This document shows positions 53,906-62,087 of a DNA stretch of 64,000 nucleotides, piece after piece. The notes under the pieces were generated by a model. The model made no database searches. It was not told the DNA's origin and saw only the letters and a list, made by a program, of their open reading frames with translations. Where the stretch lies: contig NZ_LWLB01000008.1 in NCBI RefSeq assembly GCF_001905145.1, positions 62,001 through 126,000 of the forward strand. Direction: 5' to 3'. The stretch comes from Nocardiopsis sp. TSRI0078. GTDB lineage: Bacteria; Actinomycetota; Actinomycetes; Streptosporangiales; Streptosporangiaceae. The translations under genes and the position numbers were made by a program. How positions within the stretch are numbered: the first letter of the stretch is position 1; every line of letters begins with the position of its first letter.

Positions 53906-54268
53906 TCAGCTCCTGGCGGGGCGCAGGCGTCCGGTCTCGGGTACGTCCAGCACGAACACGTGCCCGTAGTCGGCCTCCTCGTAGCCGAGGTCGACGTTGG
54001 CCACCCGTACACTGCGCGGACCGACCTCCAGGATCCGCACCGCGATCGGCTCCCCGCGCCCGGGCAGGCTCAGCAGCCACGGGTCGGCGAGGTAGGACAG
54101 GCCGCGGGCGTCCAGCGCGGCACGGGCGTCCTCCTCCCCGACGGGGCCGTCCACGGGGTGGCCGAGGAGCGTGACCGGACGGTACCTCTCCCCGCCCACG
54201 GGTTCGAGGTAGCCGAGCACCTCCCCGTCCTCCTCCCGCCGGTGGGCGTGCCAGTGTCCGGGGATCAC
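53906..54268 (-). CDS. Small protein coupled to the TipA-like regulator, unknown function
   Basis: 120 residues from GTG 54268, which overlaps the regulator's stop (GTGA) and follows 'ggaggggg'. Sequence blocks: 'PGHWHAHRREEDGEVLGYLEP', 'ALDARGLSYLADPWLL' and 'VDLGYEEADYGHVFVLDVP'. It is all-beta in character and not recognised. The tight coupling to the MerR gene suggests a shared stimulus, perhaps a compound bound by the TipAS domain (inference). Confidence 0.7.
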   Translation of the reverse strand: MIPGHWHAHRREEDGEVLGYLEPVGGERYRPVTLLGHPVDGPVGEEDARAALDARGLSYLADPWLLSLPGRGEPIAVRILEVGPRSVRVANVDLGYEEADYGHVFVLDVPETGRLRPARS

Positions 54269-55032
54269 GCCTGCCCCCTCCATCCCAACCGTTCGTGGGC
54301 GTAGACCCTCATGGCCTCGCTCTGGTAGTCGGCCAGGCCCGGGGCGACCCTGTCGTAGATCTCGCGCCAGGGCCCCTCCTCGGCGTAGACGTGGCCCAGG
54401 TTGGCGAAGGCGTTCGCGTCGGGTGTCCACGTACGGTTCACCGTCAGGTAGTGGGCGTGCACCTCGCTCTGGACCACCGGGTCGCCGGCCGGGGTCCCGG
54501 CCGCCATGTGCACGGCCATCCGCCCCATCTGGGCGGCGACCTCCGCGCGGCCCCGCGCCCAGTCGTCCTCGGTCAGTCCCTCCGTGGCCCGCATGGCCTG
54601 GCCCCACTCGTTCGGCCACTCGGTCCGGGCGTGCTCGGTGTAGAAGGAGGTGTCGAATCCGGCGAACAGCTCCTCGGGCCGGTTGGCGGCCTCCATGGCG
54701 TCTCCCTCCTCCAGTGCGTCGACGGTGCGGCGCACGGTGGCGGCGAGGGTGTCGATGCGGTCGCGCTCGGCCAGCAGGCCGCGCAGGTGCTCGCGCAGCG
54801 CCTCGGCCTGGCCCCGGTGCTCGTCGAGCACCCGGGCGATGTCGGCCAGTCCCATGCCCAGCTCGCGCATCAGCAGGATGCGCTGGAGCCGCAGGAGCTG
54901 CTCGTGTCCGTAGTGGCGTATCCCGCCGGGGCCGGTCCACGCCGGTTCCAGCAGCCCGATCCGGTGGTAGTGCCGGAGTGTTCGGGAGGTGACCCCGCTC
55001 ATACGGCACACCTGCGCCATCGGCCAGGACAT
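54265..55032 (-). CDS. MerR-family regulator with TipAS effector domain (TipAL-like)
   Basis: 255 residues. MerR DNA-binding domain ('MAQVCRMSGVTSRTLRHYHR', 'IGLLEPAWTGPGGIRHYG'), a dimerising coiled coil (about 80-125), then a TipAS-type helical domain ('FAGFDTSFYTEHARTEWP', 'GRAEVAAQMGRMAVHMAAG', 'ANLGHVYAEEGPWREIYDRV'). TipAL of Streptomyces binds thiopeptide antibiotics covalently and activates its own promoter; Cys residues for covalent capture are not obvious here. The 19-bp dyad at 55085-55103 is the expected operator. Confidence 0.9.
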   Translation of the reverse strand: MSWPMAQVCRMSGVTSRTLRHYHRIGLLEPAWTGPGGIRHYGHEQLLRLQRILLMRELGMGLADIARVLDEHRGQAEALREHLRGLLAERDRIDTLAATVRRTVDALEEGDAMEAANRPEELFAGFDTSFYTEHARTEWPNEWGQAMRATEGLTEDDWARGRAEVAAQMGRMAVHMAAGTPAGDPVVQSEVHAHYLTVNRTWTPDANAFANLGHVYAEEGPWREIYDRVAPGLADYQSEAMRVYAHERLGWRGQA

Positions 55033-55084
55033 CGCGGCCTTCCCCTCACCGGGCCGGTCCGTCCGACCCGGGAACGACGTTAGG

Positions 55085-55103
55085 GGTTGACGTTACGTCA
55101 ACC
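55085..55103 (-). promoter_or_regulatory. MerR/TipA-type operator
   Basis: GGTTGACGTTACGTCAACC: two perfect 8-bp arms around TTA, 53 bp upstream of the regulator's ATG. MerR activators bind such dyads between over-spaced -35 and -10 boxes; TTGACG within it could be the -35. Autoregulation is expected. Confidence 0.7.
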
Positions 55104-55146
55104 GCAAGCCGTCCGCGGTCGGTCCGGACAGTCCGGGAGGAGAGGC

Positions 55147-56046
55147 TCAGCCCACGTAGCGCCGGGCCTTGGACTCCCGGCGGGGCCCCTCCAGGGCGCG
55201 CAGTCCCCGCTCCACCCCGGGCGGGACCGGCCTGCGCTCCCTGAGCACCCACGGCAGGCCCGCCAGCGCCTCGGCGACGGCCATCGCGCTGGAGCGGTCG
55301 CGCGGCACCGACCGCAGGACCGACCAGGTGTGCCGCCACGCGCCGTCGGCGGGGCGCCGCAGCCAGGCGGTCCACAGGGTGTTGCGGATGCCCAGGCGGC
55401 GTCGCCGGGAGGGGTCGCGTACCGGGGAGGCGGCGTGGTGGGCGACCGTCTGCTCGTCCCAGCACATCCACCACCCGGCGGCGGCCAGGTCCAGCGCCAG
55501 CAGTTCCTCCTCCCCGCCCAGCCACAGGCGCGGGGAGAAGCCCCCCACCTCCTGGAAGGCACGGACGCGGAACACGGTGACCCCGGCCAGCACCCCCAGC
55601 AGGGCGGGCCCGGGCAGCCAGTCGGGGCCCGGGACCGGCGAGTGCCGCAGCTCGGGGGTGAGGGGGTCCTCGTGTCCCCCGGGTTCGACGAGCAGGCGCG
55701 CCGTCACCGAGCCCAGGCCGGGGTGGGCGTCCAGCAGGTCGGCCGCCCGTTCGAGGGAGCCGGGCTCCCACCAGGTGTCGTCGTCGCAGAAGGCGACGTA
55801 GGGCGTGTCCAGGGCCTCCACGCCGACGTTGCGGCCCACCGAGCCCAGGTTGGCGCCCGCCCGGATGAGCCGTACCCACGGGTGGCGCCCGCCGACCGCG
55901 TCGGCCGTGCCGTCCGTGGAGGCGTTGTCCACCACCACGGTCGGCGGCGGCCCGGGCAGGTCCTCCAGGCGGTCCAGGGTACGCAGCAGCTCGTCGCGGC
56001 GGTCGCGGGTGATGACCACGATCCCGACGCGGGCGTCCTCGCTCAT
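55147..56046 (-). CDS. Glycosyltransferase family 2, copy A
   Basis: 299 residues, GT-A fold. 'GIVVITRDRRDELLRTLDRL', 'TVVVDNASTDGTADAV', metal-binding 'VAFCDDDTWWEPGSL' and acceptor-side 'LWLGGEEELLALDLAAAGW'. Close in plan to the next gene (56043-56915), with which it overlaps by 4 bp. Such rhamnosyl- or hexosyl-transferase-like enzymes extend surface glycans. Last gene of the window's glycan cluster on this side. Confidence 0.88.
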   Translation of the reverse strand: MSEDARVGIVVITRDRRDELLRTLDRLEDLPGPPPTVVVDNASTDGTADAVGGRHPWVRLIRAGANLGSVGRNVGVEALDTPYVAFCDDDTWWEPGSLERAADLLDAHPGLGSVTARLLVEPGGHEDPLTPELRHSPVPGPDWLPGPALLGVLAGVTVFRVRAFQEVGGFSPRLWLGGEEELLALDLAAAGWWMCWDEQTVAHHAASPVRDPSRRRRLGIRNTLWTAWLRRPADGAWRHTWSVLRSVPRDRSSAMAVAEALAGLPWVLRERRPVPPGVERGLRALEGPRRESKARRYVG

Positions 56047-56915
56047 GCCTCCTCCAGCAGGGACAGGTCGCGTTCCACACGCGCGGGCACCGGGCGGCGC
56101 CGCGCCACCGCCGCGGGCAGGACCCGCAGCGCCCCGGCCAGGGCCGCGCGGGAGACCGGATCGCGCAGTGAGCGCCCGGCCAGCCGCGCCGTCCGGGTCA
56201 GGACCAGGCCCGGACGGCGGCGCAGCCAGACGGTCAGCAGGGCGTTGCGCTCATCCAGCGTCCGCCGCCACCTGCCGGGCGGGCGCACGGAGGAGGGGTG
56301 GTGGTGCACGTGTACGTGTTCCAGGTGGCACAGGCCCCAGCCCGCCGCCGCGAGGTCCTGGGCCAGGAGCGCCTCCTCCCCGGCGAAGAACAGCAGCGGG
56401 TCGAAACCGCCCACCTCCTTGAAGGCCTCGCGCCGCACCACGGCCGCGCAGGCCAGGAAGCCGAGTATCCGCGGCCCCGGCAGACCGCCGCCGGGCAGCG
56501 GGCTGCGCGCCAGCGCCTCGTTGACCGGGTCCGGCCTCTCCTCCTCCCCGACGAACACGGACGCCGCCACGAGTCCCAGGCGCGGGTGGGCGTCCAGGGC
56601 GTCGGCCGCCGCCTCCAGCGCCCCCGGCGCCCACCAGGAGTCGTCGTCGCAGAAGGCGACGTAGGGCGTGTCCGCGCGCGCCACGCCGGTGTTGCGGGCG
56701 GCGCACCCGGCGTTGCGGGGCTCGCGTACGAGTTGGACGTCGGGGAACCCGGAGCGGACGGCCTCGGCGGTGCCGTCGGTGGAGGCGTTGTCCACGACCA
56801 CCACGGGCGGCCGGGGCCGCAGCCCCTCCAGGTGCCGCAGCGTGCGCAGCAGCTCGTCGCGGCGGTCGCGGGTGGCCACCACCACGGTGACCCGCGAGTG
56901 CTCCGGGTTGCCCAC
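56043..56915 (-). CDS. Glycosyltransferase family 2, copy B
   Basis: 290 residues. 'VTVVVATRDRRDELLRTLRHL', 'VVVVDNASTDGTAEAVRSG', 'VAFCDDDSWWAPGALEAA' and 'LLFFAGEEALLAQDLAAAGW'. The same order of motifs and similar length as copy A suggests an old tandem duplication. The GTG at 56915 follows 'gggaggacaga'. It follows the epimerase by 40 bp and overlaps copy A, forming one transcript. Confidence 0.88.
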   Translation of the reverse strand: MGNPEHSRVTVVVATRDRRDELLRTLRHLEGLRPRPPVVVVDNASTDGTAEAVRSGFPDVQLVREPRNAGCAARNTGVARADTPYVAFCDDDSWWAPGALEAAADALDAHPRLGLVAASVFVGEEERPDPVNEALARSPLPGGGLPGPRILGFLACAAVVRREAFKEVGGFDPLLFFAGEEALLAQDLAAAGWGLCHLEHVHVHHHPSSVRPPGRWRRTLDERNALLTVWLRRRPGLVLTRTARLAGRSLRDPVSRAALAGALRVLPAAVARRRPVPARVERDLSLLEEA

Positions 56916-56955
56916 TCTGTCCTCCCTGTCGTCCTCGGTCCCTCGCCCGGCCGCC

Positions 56956-57948
56956 TCAGTTGGCGGGTGTGGCCCCCTCCGCGAGGCCGTCGTAGCGGGA
57001 GCGCTGTTCCACGAAGTAGGCGACGGTGCGCCGCAGACCCTCCTCCAGGCGTATGCGCGGACGCCAGTTCAGCACCTCGTCGGCCAGGCGGATGTCGGGT
57101 CGCCGGAAGCGCGGATCGTCCTCCGGGCGCTCGACGAACGTGATCCCCTCCCGCGCGCCGGTGACGTTCAGGACGATGCGGGCCAGGCTCAGCACGGACA
57201 GCTCCTCGTCGCTGCCGATGTTGATCGGACCCGTCGCCTTGCTGTCGGCCAGGGCGAGCAGGCCCAGCACGGTGTCCTCCACGTAGCACAGCGACCGTGT
57301 CTGGTGGCCGTCGCCGGCCACGGTCAGGGGCCGGCCCTCCAGCGCCTGGGTGACGAAGGTGGGCACCATCCGGCCGTCGTCGGCGCGCATGCGCGGCCCG
57401 TAGCAGTTGAAGATGCGTGCGATCCCCACGTCCGCCCCGCGCGCCCGGTGGTGGGCCATCGTCAGGGACTCGGCGTAGCGCTTGGCCTCGTCGTAGACGC
57501 TGCGCGGGCCGACCGGGTTGACGTTGCCCCAGTAGGTCTCGCGCTGCGGGTACTCCAGCGGGTCTCCGTAGACCTCGCTGGTGGAGGCCAGGACCAGGCG
57601 CGCGCCGTACTCCTCGGCCAGTGCCAGGACGTTGCGGGTGCCCAGGCTGCCCACCTCCAGCGTCTCCACCGGAAGGCGCAGGTAGTCCGGCGGCGAGGCG
57701 GCCGAGGCCAGGTGGAACACCGTGTCCACGGGTTCGTCCAGTGCGAGCGGTTCGGTGAGGTCGGCCTCCCTCAGTTCGAATCGCGGGTGCCCGGCCAGAT
57801 GCCCCACGTTCTCCGCGCGGCCGGTGGCGAAGTTGTCCAGGCACACCACGTGTGTGCCCCTCTCCAGCAACCGTTCGCACAGATGGGAGCCGATGAATCC
57901 GGCACCACCGGTGACCAGGGCCTTTCCTCTCGACGCGGGTTCACGCAT
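56956..57948 (-). CDS. NAD-dependent nucleotide-sugar epimerase/decarboxylase (UDP-xylose-synthase-like)
   Basis: 330 residues. Extended SDR: 'ALVTGGAGFIGSHLCERLLE', 'LDNFATGRAENVGHL', 'VFHLASAASPPDYLRLPVET', 'STSEVYGDPLEYPQRETYWG', the YxxxK pair in 'SVYDEAKRYAESL', and 'RIFNCYGPRMRADDGRMVP'. These blocks are those of UDP-glucuronate decarboxylases (UDP-xylose synthases); dTDP-glucose dehydratases share the fold but not the 'SPxxY' block. It probably makes a donor sugar for the GT2 pair behind it. The ATG at 57948 has 'gaggaggtggg' upstream. Confidence 0.87.
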   Translation of the reverse strand: MREPASRGKALVTGGAGFIGSHLCERLLERGTHVVCLDNFATGRAENVGHLAGHPRFELREADLTEPLALDEPVDTVFHLASAASPPDYLRLPVETLEVGSLGTRNVLALAEEYGARLVLASTSEVYGDPLEYPQRETYWGNVNPVGPRSVYDEAKRYAESLTMAHHRARGADVGIARIFNCYGPRMRADDGRMVPTFVTQALEGRPLTVAGDGHQTRSLCYVEDTVLGLLALADSKATGPINIGSDEELSVLSLARIVLNVTGAREGITFVERPEDDPRFRRPDIRLADEVLNWRPRIRLEEGLRRTVAYFVEQRSRYDGLAEGATPAN

Positions 57949-58017
57949 CGTCGCCCACCTCCTCGGAGGGTCTCACCACTTGCCTGGGTCTGTTGTTGGA
58001 GGGCTGGGTCGGCGGGG

Positions 58018-58059
58018 CGTGTCCGGGCGCCGCCGGGCTTCCGGCGGCGCCCGGACACG
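58018..58059 (-). terminator. 19-bp perfect hairpin terminator after the SDR gene
   Basis: The stem 58018-58036 pairs fully with 58041-58059 (CGTGTCCGGGCGCCGCCGG and its complement) around a GCTT loop. It lies 28 bp past the SDR stop and splits the glycan cluster into two transcription units. Confidence 0.8.
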
Positions 58060-58086
58060 TGGCCGGAGCGGAGCAGCCGGAACCGC

Positions 58087-58773
58087 CTAGGGCCAGGACG
58101 GCTCCTGCGAGGGGCAGACGACCAGCTCGCGCACCTCGCAGCCGGGCGGCTGGCGCAGCGCGAACACCACCGAGCGGGCCACGTCCTCGGGCGCGTTGAG
58201 CTTGGCGTCGGGGCCGGGCTTGTACTGGTCGGGCCTGCCGTCGAAGAAGGACGTGCTCATGCCTCCGGGAACCAGGAGCGTCACCCCGACCTGGCCGGCG
58301 AGTTCGGCGGCCAGAGCCCGGGTGAAGCCCACGACCCCGAACTTGGAGGCGCAGTAGGCGGTGGCGTCGCTGAGCGCGCGCAGGCCGAGGGTGGAGGCGC
58401 AGTTGACGATCGTGCCCTCGGAGGAGCGCAGGTGCGGCAGGGCCGCGCGGGTCACGGCGGCGGTGCCGAGCAGGTTGACCTGGACGACCCGCTCCCAGTC
58501 GTCGGCGGACACGTCCGTGAGCGTGCCGCAGGCGTCGGTCCCGGCCGCGTTGACCAGGGCGTCGATGCGCCCGTGCTGGACGACGACCTGCTGGACGGCG
58601 TGTTCGACCGCCTCGCGGTCGGCCAGGTCCACCTGCTCGAAGGGCAGGTCGTTGCCGGGGTGCTGCCTGTCGAGGATGATCGGGTGCCCGCCCTCGGCGG
58701 CCACGGCCTCGGCCGTGGCGGCTCCCAGGCCCGAAGCGCCTCCGGTGATCAGCGTGTTTCCGAGTGGACGCAT
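58087..58773 (-). CDS. Short-chain dehydrogenase/reductase
   Basis: 228 residues, classical SDR: 'LITGGASGLGAATAEAVAAE' (cofactor loop), 'ALVNAAGTDACG', catalytic Ser in 'IVNCASTLGLRALSD' and YxxxK in 'AYCASKFGVVGFTRALAAEL'. Asp in 'IILDRQ' favours NAD over NADP. The ATG at 58773 follows 'gggggagat'. It is 88 bp after hldE and ended by a strong hairpin; a role in sugar modification is possible but not shown. Confidence 0.85.
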   Translation of the reverse strand: MRPLGNTLITGGASGLGAATAEAVAAEGGHPIILDRQHPGNDLPFEQVDLADREAVEHAVQQVVVQHGRIDALVNAAGTDACGTLTDVSADDWERVVQVNLLGTAAVTRAALPHLRSSEGTIVNCASTLGLRALSDATAYCASKFGVVGFTRALAAELAGQVGVTLLVPGGMSTSFFDGRPDQYKPGPDAKLNAPEDVARSVVFALRQPPGCEVRELVVCPSQEPSWP

Positions 58774-58861
58774 ATCTCCCCCGTTTCCTCATGTCGGTAC
58801 TCGTCTGTGGTGACCGGCTCGGAGCCGGTGGTCTGTGGGCGGTCGGCGCGGAACCGGCCGT

Positions 58862-60241
58862 CTAGCGGATGGGCACGTTGTCGCGGCCCCGACCGCGTAT
58901 GCGGGTGATCAGCCCGGTCGTGGAGTGGCCGGGCAGGAGCGGCACGGTGACCACCTCTCCCCCGGCCCGCCGTACGACGGGTGTCTCCGGCAGCTCCTCC
59001 ACGTCGTAGTCGCCGCCCTTGACCCACACGTCGGGCCGCAGTTCCTCCAGGGCGCGTTCGGGCGTCTCCTCCCCGAACACGACGACCTCGTCCACGCAGT
59101 CGAGCGCGGACAGCACCCGGGCGCGGTCGCGTTCGCCGACGACGGGCCTGCCGGGACCCTTGAGCGCCCGCACGGAGGCGTCGCTGTTGAGCAGCACCAC
59201 GAGGCGGTCCCCCAGGGCCCGGGCCCGCCGCAGCAGGTCGACGTGGCCCGCGTGCAGGACGTCGAAGCAGCCGCCGGTGGCCACGACCCGCTCGCCCCGT
59301 CCGCCGACCGCGTTCCGCGGAGCGGGCGTGCGCGGGGCGGGCGCGCCGGGACGCGGGCGGGTGTGGGCCGAGGCGCCGCCCCGGGCCACGAAGGCCGACG
59401 CCGAGCCGACCCCGTGGCGGACGGCGTCGCGCACGTGAGCTCCGTCGGCCAGTGCCGTGGCGCACGCCGCGGCGAAGGCGTCGCCCGCCCCGCAGGTGTC
59501 CTCCGGCGCGTCCACGGGCTCGCCCGGCACCAGGGCGTACTCCCCGGCCCCGCCGGCCCATGCGGCCCCGTGCGCGCCGAGGGTGACGGCCACGGAGCGC
59601 GTCCCCCACACTCCGGCCAGTTCGCCGGCCCGATGCAGGGCCCGCTCGCCCCCGTCCTCCGACACCTGGGCCTCGACCGCGTTGGGCGTGGCCAGGTGCG
59701 CTCCGGGCAGGGGCGCCGCACCGCGCGGATGCGGGTCCCACACGAGCGGGACGCGGTCCGCGCACGCGGCCAGGGCCTCGCGCACGGCGCTCTGGCGGGT
59801 GAGTCCGTGCCCGTAGTCGGCCACCAGCACGGCCGAGGCGTCCGCCAGGGCCCGCGCCACCGCGGCGCCGGACGCGGTCTCCTCCACGCCGTCGCATCCC
59901 TCGTCCAGACGGGCCACCGTGCGCCCGTTGGCCTGGACCCGGGTCTTGGTGGGCGTGCGCTCCATCAGGGGCATGCCCACGAGGGCGACCTCCCCGTCCA
60001 GGAGGGCGGCCAGGTCGTCGGCGGCCGCGTCGCGGCCCACGGCGGTCACCAGGACCACCTCACGGCCGCCCTCGCGGGCGCACAGAGCGGCCAGGGCCGC
60101 GCCGCCCGGCCGGTACCAGGTCTCGGTCCCCTCCAGCACGGGCGCGGGCGCGTCGGGGCAGTCGCGCCGTGACACGCCCCGCATGTCCACGTCGAGCAGG
60201 GCGTCGCCGACCACCACCACGGGTCCTTCGGCGGCGCTCAC
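58862..60241 (-). CDS. hldE: Bifunctional heptose-7-phosphate kinase / heptose-1-phosphate adenylyltransferase
   Basis: 459 residues, two domains in E. coli HldE order. PfkB kinase (1-300): 'VVVVGDALLDVDMRGVSRR', 'TPTKTRVQANGRTVARLD' and anion-hole/base 'APEDTCGAGDAFAAA'. A Pro/Arg linker (about 300-320) leads to a nucleotidyltransferase with 'VVATGGCFDVLHAGHVDLLR' (HxGH) and 'WVKGGDY'. It phosphorylates heptose-7-P and activates heptose-1-P to a nucleotide heptose. GTG start overlaps the gmhA stop (GTGA). Whether the nucleotide is ADP in this organism is unproven. Confidence 0.93.
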   Translation of the reverse strand: MSAAEGPVVVVGDALLDVDMRGVSRRDCPDAPAPVLEGTETWYRPGGAALAALCAREGGREVVLVTAVGRDAAADDLAALLDGEVALVGMPLMERTPTKTRVQANGRTVARLDEGCDGVEETASGAAVARALADASAVLVADYGHGLTRQSAVREALAACADRVPLVWDPHPRGAAPLPGAHLATPNAVEAQVSEDGGERALHRAGELAGVWGTRSVAVTLGAHGAAWAGGAGEYALVPGEPVDAPEDTCGAGDAFAAACATALADGAHVRDAVRHGVGSASAFVARGGASAHTRPRPGAPAPRTPAPRNAVGGRGERVVATGGCFDVLHAGHVDLLRRARALGDRLVVLLNSDASVRALKGPGRPVVGERDRARVLSALDCVDEVVVFGEETPERALEELRPDVWVKGGDYDVEELPETPVVRRAGGEVVTVPLLPGHSTTGLITRIRGRGRDNVPIR

Positions 60242-60828
60242 GTGGCGGCCCTCCGCGCCGGGACGAACACCCCGTGCTCGCGCGCCGCCAGCTCCCGGTC
60301 CACCGCGGCGCAGAACACGTGGACGAGCGCCAGGTGGACCTCCTGCACGGTCGAGGTGCTCGGCGCGGGGACCGCGACCGTCTCGTCACTGAGCGACTCC
60401 AGGGCGCTGGGGCCCGGACCGGTCATCGACCAGCAGGTGACGCCGAGTTCGTGCGCGGCCTTGGCCGCGGCGACGACGTTCTCACTGTTGCCGCTGGTGG
60501 ACATGCACACCAGCAGGTCGCCGGGCCGGGCGTGTGCGCGCAGCTGGCGCGCGTAGACCTGGCGGTACCCGTAGTCGTTGGCGATGGCGGTGACGCTGGA
60601 GGTCTCCGCGTGCAGCGCGATGGCCGACAGGGGTGCGCGTTCGTCCTCGAAGCGCCCGGTCAGCTCGGCCGTCAGGTGCTGGGCCTCGGCCGCGCTGCCG
60701 CCGTTGCCGCAGGCGAACAGGCGCTGCCCGCCGCTCAGGGCCCGCGCGGCGCGGCCGCCCCACTCCTCGACGAGGGCCGCGTCGGTGTCGTCCAAGGCGG
60801 AGCTGAGCCGCCTCAGGTGCGCGTGCAT
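60238..60828 (-). CDS. gmhA: Sedoheptulose-7-phosphate isomerase (phosphoheptose isomerase)
   Basis: 196 residues. SIS domain: 'LFACGNGGSAAEAQHLTAEL', 'TAIANDYGYRQVYARQLRA', 'LLVCMSTSGNSENVVAA' and 'TSTVQEVHLALVHVFCAAVD' with the catalytic Glu/His. It converts sedoheptulose-7-P to D-glycero-D-manno-heptose-7-P, first step to nucleotide heptose. ATG 60828 shares a base with the upstream stop (TGATG); GTG 60831 is an alternative, and 'ggaggtgagga' serves either. No gmhB-type phosphatase is seen in the window. Confidence 0.93.
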   Translation of the reverse strand: MHAHLRRLSSALDDTDAALVEEWGGRAARALSGGQRLFACGNGGSAAEAQHLTAELTGRFEDERAPLSAIALHAETSSVTAIANDYGYRQVYARQLRAHARPGDLLVCMSTSGNSENVVAAAKAAHELGVTCWSMTGPGPSALESLSDETVAVPAPSTSTVQEVHLALVHVFCAAVDRELAAREHGVFVPARRAAT

Positions 60829-62087
60829 CACTCCTCACCTCCCCAGGCCGTGGTGCCGACCGGCGTGCTGCTGACCGTGCGGGGCGCCGGAACGCCGGCC
60901 ACGGCCGTGCCGGTCACGTGCAGGTAGCACTCCTCGGTACGCCGGGCCACCTCCGCCCAGGAGTAGTGCTCCCGGGCGCGCTCAGCCGCAGCGTCGGCGA
61001 AGGAGGACCTGGCCTCCTCGTCGGAGAGCAGCCAGCGCACGGCGCGACCCAACCGCTTGGGCGACCGGGGCGGCACGAGCAGGCCGGTCTCCCCGTGCAC
61101 GACGGTGTCCACGTGGCCGCCCACGCGTGAGGCCACCACGGGGGCGCCGCAGGCCATCGCCTCGACGGTGGAGATCCCGAAGGGCTCGTACCAGGGCACG
61201 TTGACGGCCACGTCGACCGACCTGAGCAGGGCGGGGACCTCGTAGCGGTCCACGCACCCCAGGAAGCGGACCCGGTCGTCGACGCCCATGCGCTCGGCGA
61301 CCATGCGCAATCGCACCGCCTCGGGCTGGGTCCACAGGCGGTCCAGGTCGGCGCCCCCCGCGATGACCAGTTCGGCGTCGGGCACCTCGGCCAGCGCGCG
61401 GATCACGGTGTCCACGCCCTTGCGCCTGACCAGGCGGCCCAGGCTGAGCAGGCGCGGACGGTCGCCGCGCGCGGCGGCGGGTCCCTCCGGGGTGAAGCGG
61501 GAGGTGTCCACACCGCAGGGCACGACCGCGACGCGCTCGGGCGGGACGCCCCACTCACCGAGTTCGCGGCGCTCGTCGGTGGAGGTGGCCACGACCATGT
61601 CGCACTGGCCGGCCACGGCGCGCTCGGTCGGGATGCGCTCGACGGGGCTGGTGTCGTCCGAGCCCTGGTGGCGGTGCTTGACGGTGCCCAGGGCGTGGAA
61701 GGTCTGGAGGACCGGCAGGCCCAGGGTGTTGGCCGCGCGCAGTGAGGCGAAACCGCTCATCCAGAAGTGGGCGTGGACGACGTCGGGCCTGTGGATCCGC
61801 CAGGCCGCCCGCAGCCGCTGCGCGAACTCGGGCATGTACCGGGGCAGCTCGTCCTTGCTGATCGGGGCCGCCGGTCCGGCGCGCACGTGCTCCACCCGCA
61901 CTCCCGGCCCCATGGACACGGTGTCGGGTTTCTCGGCGTCGGTGCGGCGCGTGTAGACGGCCACCTCGTGTCCGCGCGCGGCGAGCGCCGCGGCCAGCTC
62001 GGCCACGTGGACGTTCTGGCCGCCCGCGTCCTCTCCGCTGATCGCCGCCAGCGGGCTGGCGTGTTCGGAGACCATGGCGATCCTCAT
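60828..62087 (-). CDS. Glycosyltransferase family 4 (GT-B)
   Basis: 419 residues. 'MVSEHASPLAAISGEDAGGQ' and 'NVHVAELAAALAARGHEVAVYTRR' start, 'PDVVHAHFWMSGFA', 'LLSLGRLVRRKGVDTVIRAL' and donor-site 'YEPFGISTVEAMACGAPVVAS'. The GGQNVHV start is shared with sucrose-phosphate-synthase-like and MshA-like retaining enzymes. Overlaps both neighbours by 1-4 bp in the heptose operon, so it likely uses a nucleotide heptose or the growing glycan as substrate. Confidence 0.9.
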   Translation of the reverse strand: MRIAMVSEHASPLAAISGEDAGGQNVHVAELAAALAARGHEVAVYTRRTDAEKPDTVSMGPGVRVEHVRAGPAAPISKDELPRYMPEFAQRLRAAWRIHRPDVVHAHFWMSGFASLRAANTLGLPVLQTFHALGTVKHRHQGSDDTSPVERIPTERAVAGQCDMVVATSTDERRELGEWGVPPERVAVVPCGVDTSRFTPEGPAAARGDRPRLLSLGRLVRRKGVDTVIRALAEVPDAELVIAGGADLDRLWTQPEAVRLRMVAERMGVDDRVRFLGCVDRYEVPALLRSVDVAVNVPWYEPFGISTVEAMACGAPVVASRVGGHVDTVVHGETGLLVPPRSPKRLGRAVRWLLSDEEARSSFADAAAERAREHYSWAEVARRTEECYLHVTGTAVAGVPAPRTVSSTPVGTTAWGGEE

